Source: Thermocaproicibacter sp036741535
Lineage (GTDB): Bacteria > Bacillota > Clostridia > Oscillospirales > Acutalibacteraceae
Assembly: GCA_036741535.1 (NCBI GenBank)
Contig: DAINSB010000004.1
Coordinates: 1-37,911 of the forward strand
Direction: 5' to 3'
Length of the DNA stretch: 37,911 nt
Shown here: piece by piece, positions 31,701-37,911 of the stretch
Layout of the letters: every line of letters begins with the position of its first letter
Position numbering within the stretch: position 1 is the stretch's first letter
Program-made: the position numbers and the translations under genes
Notes under the pieces: model-generated
Seen by the model: only the letters and a program-made list of their open reading frames with translations
What the model was told of the DNA's origin: nothing
The model's database searches: none

Positions 31701-32657
31701 ATGCACTTCATGAACACCCTGAACAAACAGATCGGCAAGTGGATGCCGGTCATCGCGCCGCTGTGCCTGTGCGTCGGCGTCGTCTTTTCGGAAGAGCTCG
31801 GCGGGCTGATCTTCCTCGTGCCGTTCGTCTTCGCGTTCATGACCTTCTGCGGCGCGCTGAACTCCGGCTTCCGCCAGCTCTGGGAGATCGCCCGGCACCC
31901 GCTGCCGCTTCTCGCCGCGTTCGTCACGCTGCACGCCGTCCTCCCGCTCATCGGCCTCGGCGCGGGCAGGCTCTTTTTCTCCGGAAATCCGTATTTTATC
32001 GTCGGCATCGTGCTGGAATTCGCCGTGCCCTCCGCCGTGGTCAGCTTCATGTGGTCCGGCATGTCGGGAGGGGACGCGTCGCTCACGCTCTCCATCCTGC
32101 TGGTGGACACCCTGCTCTCGCCGGTCGTGGTGCCCGAAACGATGCGCCTGCTCGTCGGCTCCAACGTGCGGATCGACGCTTTGGGCATGATGCGCGACCT
32201 GCTGTGGATGATCGCGCTGCCGGCCATACTCTCGATGGTGCTGAACCAGTGTTCGGGCGGAAAATGCGGGAAGAAGCTCTCCCCCGTCCTTGCGCCCTAC
32301 AGCAAGTTCGCGCTGATCTTCGTCATCACCGTCAACTCGACGCGCGTCGCGCCGTTCCTGCGCCACATGACGCCCCAGCTGTTCGGGGTGGCGGGCGCCG
32401 TGCTGTGCCTCTGCGCTTTCGGCTATGTTCTGGGCTGGCTCGTCGGCCTGCCGGTCTGCGGGAAAAAGGAAGGCGTCGTCTCCATGACGTTCGGCTGCGG
32501 CATGCGCAACATCAGCGCGGGCGCCGTGATCGCGGCGGCGTACTTCCCCGCGGAAGCCATGTTCCCGGTGATGATCGCCACGACGTTCCAGCAGATCCTC
32601 GCCTCGCTGTTTTCCCACGTGCTGAAAAGGCGGTACTTCGGGGGGCAGGGGGCGTGA
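31701..32657 (+). CDS. Bile acid:sodium symporter (BASS/SBF) family transporter
   Basis: This 318-residue membrane protein has about nine to ten helices. Family-like segments are PLIGLGAGRLFF, VPSAVVSFMWSGMSGGDASLTLSILLVDTLLSP and FGCGMRNISAGAV, with the paired crossover helices of the BASS fold. Family members move bile acids, pantoate, pyruvate or other organic anions with Na+; a bile acid substrate is not implied by the name. Starts at 31677 (TTG), 31701 or 31710 are possible; 31701 has GAGG eleven bases upstream. The gene is convergent with the next gene, seven bases apart, with no terminator between. Confidence 0.8.
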   Translation: MHFMNTLNKQIGKWMPVIAPLCLCVGVVFSEELGGLIFLVPFVFAFMTFCGALNSGFRQLWEIARHPLPLLAAFVTLHAVLPLIGLGAGRLFFSGNPYFIVGIVLEFAVPSAVVSFMWSGMSGGDASLTLSILLVDTLLSPVVVPETMRLLVGSNVRIDALGMMRDLLWMIALPAILSMVLNQCSGGKCGKKLSPVLAPYSKFALIFVITVNSTRVAPFLRHMTPQLFGVAGAVLCLCAFGYVLGWLVGLPVCGKKEGVVSMTFGCGMRNISAGAVIAAAYFPAEAMFPVMIATTFQQILASLFSHVLKRRYFGGQGA

Positions 32658-32664
32658 CGCGCCC

Positions 32665-33606
32665 TCACGACAGCCACTTTGCCTCCAGCGACAGGACCAT
32701 CCGCTCGTACCGGCCGGCGCAGGATTCCATCTTCCCGCCGCGGATGTCCGCAAGGCACGGCGCGAGATAGCTCCGCCAGATGCGGCGGTACTCCCGCGCC
32801 GGGGCCCGGGAAGCGTCGATCGCCTCCACGATCAGCGGGGCGAACAGATAATACTCGGCGATCTTGCCTTTTCCGCCCGGGGAAGAAGAGAACCAGCCGT
32901 CGCGGAACGAGCGGAACGCTTCGAGCTCGGGGCAGCGGTCGCCCGCCCCGAGGCGCGTGCAGGCGGCGGTCGTGATGTAGCAGAACTTCTTGTGGAACCC
33001 CGCCTCGATATTTTCATAGCTGGCTTTGCCGAGCGGCCGGCGCGGGTATTTTTTCTTCCATTCCGCGAGGAAGACATCCGCGGCAGCCTCCGCCGGCGGG
33101 AAGGCTTCCTCCAGCAGCGCCGGGACGGCAAGGGAAGTGGCCGTGAACCGGCAATCCATCACGGGGTGGTCGAACACCCCCTTTTTTTTGTCGTATTCTG
33201 CCGAAAAGCGCCGAAAAAGAAGCCGGCCGAAATCCTGGACCGCCCGCTCCCCGTCGACCTGCACCGCACGCCGGAACGCCTCCAGCGCGGGGCGGAACAG
33301 CTCCCGGTAACTCTCAAATTCCATCTGATAATTCCGACTGTTGAACTTCTCGGCCTCGATCTGAACGGTGAACAGTTCGTCCGAAAGGGACCGTTCCATG
33401 TTCTCGGCCAGCAGCGCATACGCTCCCCCGGCGGTCTGCCCTCCGCCGTCGGGCGCATCCGTCTCCTCCGGCCGCCGCAGGCCCTCCTGCGGCAGGCTCT
33501 CGGTGTCGATGGGGCCGGCGCAGTACAGGCAGACGATGCGGCCCGCGTGCTCCGGAACCGTCAGCTCTCTTCCGCAATGGGGGCAGCGGATGGTGATCTG
33601 GTTCAT
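32665..33606 (-). CDS. Zinc-ribbon protein with CFITTA-type motif, function unknown
   Basis: This 313-residue predicted cytoplasmic protein starts with a zinc ribbon (C8, C11, C26, C29: CPHC...CLYC). A low-complexity linker (about 33-62) and a helical middle follow. The C-terminal part has FCYITTAAC (208-216), LEAFRSFRDGW and IAEYYLFAPLIVEAI. This CFITTA-FRD-YYxxAPxI pattern recurs in uncharacterised Firmicute proteins, often annotated only by the motif. The ATG overlaps the stop of the DtxR-type repressor (ATGA), with GGAGG seven bases upstream, so the two are co-expressed. A link to metal homeostasis is only inferred. Confidence 0.8.
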   Translation of the reverse strand: MNQITIRCPHCGRELTVPEHAGRIVCLYCAGPIDTESLPQEGLRRPEETDAPDGGGQTAGGAYALLAENMERSLSDELFTVQIEAEKFNSRNYQMEFESYRELFRPALEAFRRAVQVDGERAVQDFGRLLFRRFSAEYDKKKGVFDHPVMDCRFTATSLAVPALLEEAFPPAEAAADVFLAEWKKKYPRRPLGKASYENIEAGFHKKFCYITTAACTRLGAGDRCPELEAFRSFRDGWFSSSPGGKGKIAEYYLFAPLIVEAIDASRAPAREYRRIWRSYLAPCLADIRGGKMESCAGRYERMVLSLEAKWLS

Positions 33607-34019
33607 GTGAGATCCTCCCTGTCGTTTCCGCATTCGACGGTCTGCCTGGGCCGGTGGCCGGCCACGTATTCCTTGATCCGCCGGAAGCTCTCCGCGCTGA
33701 TGATGTGCTCCATGCGGCAGGAGTCCTGTACGGCGGTCTCCCGGTCGACGCCGAGCGTCATCTGCAGAAATTCCGCGATCATCGTATGGCGTTCGTAGAC
33801 GGCGCCGGCCCGCCGGCTCCCCTCCTGCGTGAGGACGAGGTTGCCGCTCGGCTCCATGATCAGATAGCCCGCCCCCTTCAGGATCCCGATCGCCCGGCTG
33901 ACGCTCGCTTTCGTGTAGCCGAGCTCGTTGGCCACATCAATCGAGCGGACGCGGCCGTTTTTCTTGTGCAGAATCAGGATGGTTTCAAGATAATTTTCGC
34001 CGGATTCCCGGATTTTCAT
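33603..34019 (-). CDS. DtxR/MntR-family metal-dependent transcriptional repressor
   Basis: This 138-residue protein has an N-terminal winged helix (VRSIDVANELGYTKASVSRAI as recognition region) and a dimerisation domain but no SH3 domain, as in MntR. Metal ligands aligned to Bacillus MntR are N9 (D8), E12 (E11), H78 (H77), C101 (E99), E104 (E102) and H105 (H103). The Cys at the E99 place is a feature of the iron-sensing DtxR/IdeR branch. The start is 34019, where GGGAGGAG precedes the ATG; a longer frame to 34145 lacks homology. Targets are likely metal transport genes, perhaps including mntH in this window (inference). Confidence 0.92.
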   Translation of the reverse strand: MKIRESGENYLETILILHKKNGRVRSIDVANELGYTKASVSRAIGILKGAGYLIMEPSGNLVLTQEGSRRAGAVYERHTMIAEFLQMTLGVDRETAVQDSCRMEHIISAESFRRIKEYVAGHRPRQTVECGNDREDLT

Positions 34020-34071
34020 GCGACACTCCTCCCGTGAGCATGCGAACCGGCTCCGCAAGATTTTATCGTTT

Positions 34072-34100
34072 ATTATAACATTTTCTCGTGCAAATGACAA
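34072..34100 (-). promoter_or_regulatory. Predicted sigma-A promoter of the DtxR-type repressor operon
   Basis: On the minus strand: TTGTCA (34100-34095), a 17-base spacer and TATAAT (34077-34072). Confidence 0.75.
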
Positions 34101-34136
34101 GACTCGCCCCTTCCGGGCAGCGCGGGCGCGGCTTTC

Positions 34137-34165
34137 TTGTCCCAAAAATGGATATATGGTATAAT
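34137..34165 (+). promoter_or_regulatory. Predicted sigma-A promoter of the glycosyltransferase operon
   Basis: TTGTCC (34137-34142), a 17-base spacer and TATAAT (34160-34165). CTTGTC at 34136-34141 and GACAAG at 34170-34175 form a 6-bp inverted repeat around the promoter. It is divergent from the repressor promoter, whose -35 is 37 bases away. Confidence 0.75.
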
Positions 34166-34225
34166 GGCTGACAAGGATAATTAAAGAAAGGCCCGCGCCG
34201 ACGAAACAGGACTGGAGGGAGAGCC

Positions 34226-35167
34226 ATGAACAGAATCGCCGTGCTGATCCCGTGCTACAACGAGTCGGCCACGATCGAAAAAGTCGTGCGCGACTACCGG
34301 GCCGCGCTGCCCGACGCGGAGATCTACGTGTACGACAACAACTCCACGGACGGAACCGCAGAGCTGGCCGCGCGCGCCGGCGCGACCGTGCGGCACGAAT
34401 ACCGCCAGGGGAAGGGCAACGTGATCCGCAGCATGTTCCGCGACATCGACGCGGACTGCTACCTCATCACAGACGGGGACGACACCTATCCCGCGGAGAG
34501 CGCGCCGGAGATGGCGCGCATGATCCTCGAAAAAAAGGCGGATATGGTCAACGGGGACAGGCTTTCCTCCACCTATTTTAAAGAGAACAAGCGCCCGTTC
34601 CACAACGTGGGCAACCGGATCGTCCGGGGCCTCATCAACCGCTTTTTTTCCGCCGGGGTCAGGGACATCATGACCGGCTACCGCGCGCTCAGCCGGGCGT
34701 TCGTCAAAACCTTCCCGATCCTCACAAGGGGTTTCGAGATCGAGACCGAAATGACGGTTTACGCCGTGGACCGGAATTTCGTCATCCGCGAAATCCCCGT
34801 CGCCTACCGCGACCGGCCCGCCGGGAGCGTCTCCAAGCTCAACACCTACTCGGACGGCGTCCGCGTCCTTCGGACCGTTGTGCGGCTGTACCGCGACTAC
34901 AAGCCGTTCGCCTTTTTCGGCTTTCTGTCCGTCCTGTTCCTGATCGCGGCGCTGTTCTGCTTCGTCCCCGTGCTGCAGGAGTATCTTTCCACCGGCAGGG
35001 TGCCGCGCTTCCCGACCCTGATCGTCGGCTCTTCCCTGGGCGTGTGCATGCTGCTGAGCTTTTTCACCGGCGTCGTGTTGCACGTCGTCAACAAGCAGCA
35101 CAGCCAGACCACGGAACTGATCATGAATCTTTTTGCGGAGGGGGAACGCCATGACTCTGAAAAATAA
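34226..35167 (+). CDS. Family 2 glycosyltransferase, dolichyl-phosphate-mannose-synthase-like
   Basis: This 313-residue protein has a GT-A domain followed by two membrane helices (about 230-250 and 268-290). IAVLIPCYNES, DNNSTDGT and the metal-binding DGDD (83-86) in LITDGDDTYPA are present, and ADMVNGDRL and TGYRALSR match polyprenyl-phosphate glycosyltransferases of the DPM1/GtrB type. Such enzymes load a sugar on undecaprenyl phosphate for use by a membrane transferase outside the cell. The next gene, overlapping by 17 bases, encodes a large polytopic protein that could be such a transferase. GGAGGGAG lies upstream of the ATG. Confidence 0.92.
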   Translation: MNRIAVLIPCYNESATIEKVVRDYRAALPDAEIYVYDNNSTDGTAELAARAGATVRHEYRQGKGNVIRSMFRDIDADCYLITDGDDTYPAESAPEMARMILEKKADMVNGDRLSSTYFKENKRPFHNVGNRIVRGLINRFFSAGVRDIMTGYRALSRAFVKTFPILTRGFEIETEMTVYAVDRNFVIREIPVAYRDRPAGSVSKLNTYSDGVRVLRTVVRLYRDYKPFAFFGFLSVLFLIAALFCFVPVLQEYLSTGRVPRFPTLIVGSSLGVCMLLSFFTGVVLHVVNKQHSQTTELIMNLFAEGERHDSEK

Positions 35168-36956
35168 ACGGCCGACCGCGCGCAAGGCGATTGCGGCGGC
35201 CCTGTGCACGGCGGTCTGCGCCGCGCTTGCCCCGTTGCTGATCAACTATTTCAAATTCCCGGCTTTCTGGTTCGCCCCCATCGTCGCCGCATGGGTGTTC
35301 CTCGCCTGGAAGACCCTTGCGGTCCGGGACCGCCGGATCCTGATCCCCGGCGCCGTGCTCGCGTTTTTTTTCGCGCTGTCTTTTGTGGCGGGCGGAAAAT
35401 TCCGGATGGCGGACCGCAGCCTGGTCCCCTTTTACCACCGTTCCGACCTGCTGTATCTCGCCGTGCTGTCGGCGGCTTTTTTCTCGGTCCTCGTCCCGGC
35501 CGCCGCGGCCCTGAAGCGATGCTGGTTCCGGGTGGCTGCGGATGCACGCCCGCCCAGATCCCCGGCCGTCTGGGCGCTGGGCTCCGTCTTTCTCTTTCTC
35601 TGCTGGGCCCCCAGCCTCGCGGTGTATTACCCTGGATGCATCTCCCCGGACTCCCTGGCCTGCATCGTGCGGGCGGTCGGAATCGCCGGGCTCTCGAACC
35701 AGCAGCCGGTCCTCTATATTCTGCTGATGCGGCCGTTCCTGCTGCTCAGCCAGTCGGCCGGCCGAAGCCTGAATTTCGGCTGCGTGCTGTTCCTGCTCAC
35801 GCAGGCGGCGGCCATGGCGGCCATGCTGGGCTACGTTCCCGCGTGGATCCTGAAAAAAGGCGGCCCGCGTTGGGCCGCGGCGCTTGGCCTCGTCTTTTTC
35901 GCCGTGGTCCCCGTGTTCCCCATGTACGCGGTGACCATGTGGAAAGACGTTCCATTCGCCGGACTGGTGACGCTCTATGCGCTGGACCTGTACGACATCG
36001 TCCAGAGCCGCGGGGAGTGGCTCCGCGGCCGCAATCTCGCATGGTTCCTCGCGCTGAACCTGCTGATCGCGTTCCTGCGCAACAACGGCTACTGCGTGAT
36101 CGGCGTGACGCTCGTGCTGCTCGCCTTCGTCTACCGGAAAAAGTGGAAACGGCTCGTCCCGGCTTTTCTCGCCGTGCTGATCCTGGTCCCGGCCGTGCAG
36201 GGGCCGGCCTACCGGCACCTGAGCATCGACCCCACCCCGTTCGCGGAATCCCTCGCGATCCCTCTGCAGCAAATCGGCTACACGGTCGCGCACGACGGGA
36301 AAGTCACCGCGCAGCAGCGGGATTTTCTGAACCGGCTGCTCCCGTACGAAGAGATCAAAACGGCCTACAACCCCATCACCGCCAACGGGATCAAATTTCA
36401 CCCGGACTTCAGCGACGCGTTTCTGGAAAACAACAAGGCCGGCTTTCTGCGCGTCTGGGCCGGGATGCTGGCGCCGAATTTCGGCTCGTACGTCAAGGCG
36501 TACATCCTGGAAACCGTGGGCTACTGGCATGTGGGAACGACCGGATGGATCTTGTATTACGGCACCGGCGAAGGGTACGGCGCGGAAGAAAAAGGGCTGC
36601 GCCTGTCTGCCTCCGTGGGGGGGAGCGCCGCGCAGTCGATGCGGGACAACGTCCGGTCGAGCTTCGAGACGTTCCAGTACCAGATGAAACCCCTCTCTTT
36701 CCTGGTCAACATCGGCTTTCTGTTCTGGACCACCGTTTTCGCGGCTTTCATTCTCGTTCTCAAGAAAGGGCGCCGGTACTTCCTCGCCTTCCTGCCCCTG
36801 CTGCTGATCTGGGCGACGCTGATGGCCGCCTCGCCCTCCTACTGCGAATTCCGCTATATGTTCTCGTTTGCGACCGCGCTGCCGGCGTTCCTCGCCATGC
36901 CGTTTCTGCCCGGCGGCGTGTCGCCGCCCCCAAGCCGCGCCGTTGAAGCAAAGTGA
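35151..36956 (+). CDS. Large polytopic membrane protein, DUF6020-like (putative lipid-linked sugar transferase)
   Basis: This 601-residue protein has about twelve or more hydrophobic segments. An extracytoplasmic loop near the C-terminal third (about 350-480) includes YNPITANGIKFHPDFSDAF and YWHVGTTGWILYYG. CISPDSLACI and the MWKDVPFAG motif are typical of the DUF6020 group, which resembles GT-C enzymes in topology; no reaction is established. The start has GGAGGGGG six bases before ATG 35151. Coupling with the GT2 gene suggests envelope glycan decoration. The last ~14 residues (GGVSPPPSRAVEAK) and the stop come from a dispersed repeat copy. Confidence 0.78.
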   Translation: MTLKNKRPTARKAIAAALCTAVCAALAPLLINYFKFPAFWFAPIVAAWVFLAWKTLAVRDRRILIPGAVLAFFFALSFVAGGKFRMADRSLVPFYHRSDLLYLAVLSAAFFSVLVPAAAALKRCWFRVAADARPPRSPAVWALGSVFLFLCWAPSLAVYYPGCISPDSLACIVRAVGIAGLSNQQPVLYILLMRPFLLLSQSAGRSLNFGCVLFLLTQAAAMAAMLGYVPAWILKKGGPRWAAALGLVFFAVVPVFPMYAVTMWKDVPFAGLVTLYALDLYDIVQSRGEWLRGRNLAWFLALNLLIAFLRNNGYCVIGVTLVLLAFVYRKKWKRLVPAFLAVLILVPAVQGPAYRHLSIDPTPFAESLAIPLQQIGYTVAHDGKVTAQQRDFLNRLLPYEEIKTAYNPITANGIKFHPDFSDAFLENNKAGFLRVWAGMLAPNFGSYVKAYILETVGYWHVGTTGWILYYGTGEGYGAEEKGLRLSASVGGSAAQSMRDNVRSSFETFQYQMKPLSFLVNIGFLFWTTVFAAFILVLKKGRRYFLAFLPLLLIWATLMAASPSYCEFRYMFSFATALPAFLAMPFLPGGVSPPPSRAVEAK

Positions 36957-37021
36957 AAATTCCGGGCTGCGACCGGCGCGAAAATCTCTGCCGCCATAGG
37001 CGCGAAAGGCGCTTTGCGCCC
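36911..37021 (+). repeat. Modular intergenic repeat, copy F, inside the DUF6020-like gene end
   Basis: It carries GCGGCGTGTCGCCGC (36913-36927), CCAAGCCGCGCCGTTGAAGC, a GTGAAAATTCCGGGCTGCGA block, CCGGCGCGA (36973-36981) and the 40-base block shared with copy B (36982-37021). It ends at the -35 box of the citrate synthase promoter. The gene stop TGA (36954-36956) is inside it. Confidence 0.8.
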
Positions 37022-37051
37022 TTGACAGCGGCCTCCGAAATAAAGTATACT
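37022..37051 (+). promoter_or_regulatory. Predicted strong sigma-A promoter of citrate synthase
   Basis: Perfect TTGACA (37022-37027), an 18-base spacer and TATACT (37046-37051). The -35 is directly adjacent to the end of repeat copy F. Confidence 0.8.
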
Positions 37052-37115
37052 GATTGGCATAATCGGAGTGTTATAAACGGCTGAGAAAGCAAAGAAGAGA
37101 GAAAGAGGTGATCGC

Positions 37116-37911
37116 TTGGTCAAAAACACAAGGAATGATTTGTTCGAGATCACGCCGCAGATCGAAGAACTGACGGGCCTCTGCCGGAAGCACAGCACCA
37201 TCGGCGCCGACCTCTACACCCGCTACCACGTCAACCGCGGCCTGCGCGACCTGAACGGAAAGGGCGTGCTGACCGGCCTGACCGAAATCTCGGACATCGT
37301 CTCGTCCAAGTCGGTCGACGGGAAGGAAGTGCCCTGCGAAGGGATGCTGTTCTACCGCGGGATCAACATCAAGGACATCGTCGGCGGCTTCGTCAGGGAA
37401 AACCGGTTCGGATTTGAAGAGACGGCCTATCTGCTTCTGTTCGGCGAGCTGCCGAGCCGGCGGCAGCTCACGCAGTTCCAGAACCTGCTTGCCCGCTACC
37501 GCACGCTCCCGACGAACTTCGTCCGCGACATCATCATGAAGGCCCCGAGCTTCGACATGATGAACACGCTGGCGCGGAGCGTGCTGACGCTTTACGCCTA
37601 CGACGAAAAGGCCGGCGACACCTCCCTGCCGAACGTGCTGCGGCAGTGCCTGCAGATGGTCGCCCTCTTCCCTCAGCTCGCGGTGTACGGCTATCAGGCC
37701 TACATGCACAACAAAAATCCATACAACAGCTTTTTCATCCACGCGCCGCTGCCGGAGCTCTCCACCGCGGAGAACATCCTGCACATGCTCCGGATCGACA
37801 ACAAATACTCCCCGCTGGAGGCCCGCATCCTCGACCTCGCGCTGGTGCTGCACGCCGAGCACGGCGGCGGCAACAACTCCAGCTTCACCACGCACGTGGT
37901 CGCCTCCTCCG
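37116..37911 (+). CDS. Citrate synthase, N-terminal part (3' end outside the window)
   Basis: The frame is open to the right edge, giving 265 residues. The TTG start is supported by GAGGTGATCGC just upstream (a GAGGTGAT ribosome site) and by the first residues VKNTRNDLFEITPQIEEL. The family is seen in CEGMLFYRGINIKDIV (the E-x-x-L-x-Y-R-G-x-x-I/L block) and in LHAEHGGGNNSSFTTHVV, where the histidine region binds oxaloacetate/CoA. Citrate synthase condenses oxaloacetate and acetyl-CoA; in anaerobes it feeds 2-oxoglutarate/glutamate synthesis. The divergence around GGGNN is typical of clostridial-type citrate/2-methylcitrate synthases, so 2-methylcitrate activity is possible. Confidence 0.9.
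   Translation, partial: MVKNTRNDLFEITPQIEELTGLCRKHSTIGADLYTRYHVNRGLRDLNGKGVLTGLTEISDIVSSKSVDGKEVPCEGMLFYRGINIKDIVGGFVRENRFGFEETAYLLLFGELPSRRQLTQFQNLLARYRTLPTNFVRDIIMKAPSFDMMNTLARSVLTLYAYDEKAGDTSLPNVLRQCLQMVALFPQLAVYGYQAYMHNKNPYNSFFIHAPLPELSTAENILHMLRIDNKYSPLEARILDLALVLHAEHGGGNNSSFTTHVVASS

Overview
The window is GC-rich DNA (by eye about 60-65% G+C) with dense gene packing and Gram-positive signals: strong GGAGG-type ribosome sites, several TTG starts and sigma-A type promoters. A stage II sporulation protein E, a dockerin-bearing secreted protein, a DtxR-family repressor and a clostridial-type citrate synthase together suggest a spore-forming Clostridia, most likely a high-GC Oscillospirales/Ruminococcaceae-type gut or anaerobic bacterium. 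This placement is inference; there is no rRNA in the window. A 100-base run of N at 15978-16077 marks a scaffold gap.

Layout from left to right. 1-1699: a cut-off class I aminotransferase coupled to a DapA/NanA-family aldolase. 1823-4438: an AlgI/AlgJ-like O-acetylation pair behind an AT-rich regulated promoter. 4458-7599: an Nramp metal transporter and release factor 3. 7600-10619: an accessory-looking stretch with a broken Phd-Doc toxin-antitoxin module, an aldo/keto reductase, an internally deleted flavin reductase and a 14-helix MFS exporter. 10912-15474 (minus strand): a four-gene efflux operon (TolC-like protein, MacA-like adaptor, ABC ATPase, MacB-like permease) from one strong promoter with a MarR-like operator. 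15475-18529: a decayed VOC fragment, the gap, and spoIIE. 18828-22776: an aminotransferase, trpS, a duplicated-domain dockerin protein and a left-handed beta-helix acyl/uridylyltransferase-like protein. 22912-26043: an FHA-SEDS fusion overlapping a class B penicillin-binding protein. 26198-31533: long-form purL and alr. 31701-34019: a bile-acid:sodium-symporter family protein facing a DtxR-type repressor operon. 34137-36956: a GT2 glycosyltransferase and a DUF6020-like membrane protein. 37022 to the edge: citrate synthase, open at the right end.

The least ordinary content is non-coding. Two dispersed repeat families sit between genes. The first is a modular, hairpin-rich family (six copies at 5798, 21991, 26066, 30141, 31480 and 36911) that abuts or enters gene 3' ends, apparently supplying the C-terminal tails and stop codons of alr and the DUF6020-like gene. 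The second is a family of 7-bp tandem arrays (consensus RTTRGAK, ending in AGAAAGG) at 18630, 18769, 20049 and 22764. Two of these arrays face each other around a 183-bp structured element, and another supplies the stop codon of the beta-helix gene. Other points of interest are the FHA-SEDS fusion, an in-frame 18-bp repeat inside PurL, a 32-bp identical internal duplication in the dockerin protein, and a DtxR-family repressor with an unusual metal site.
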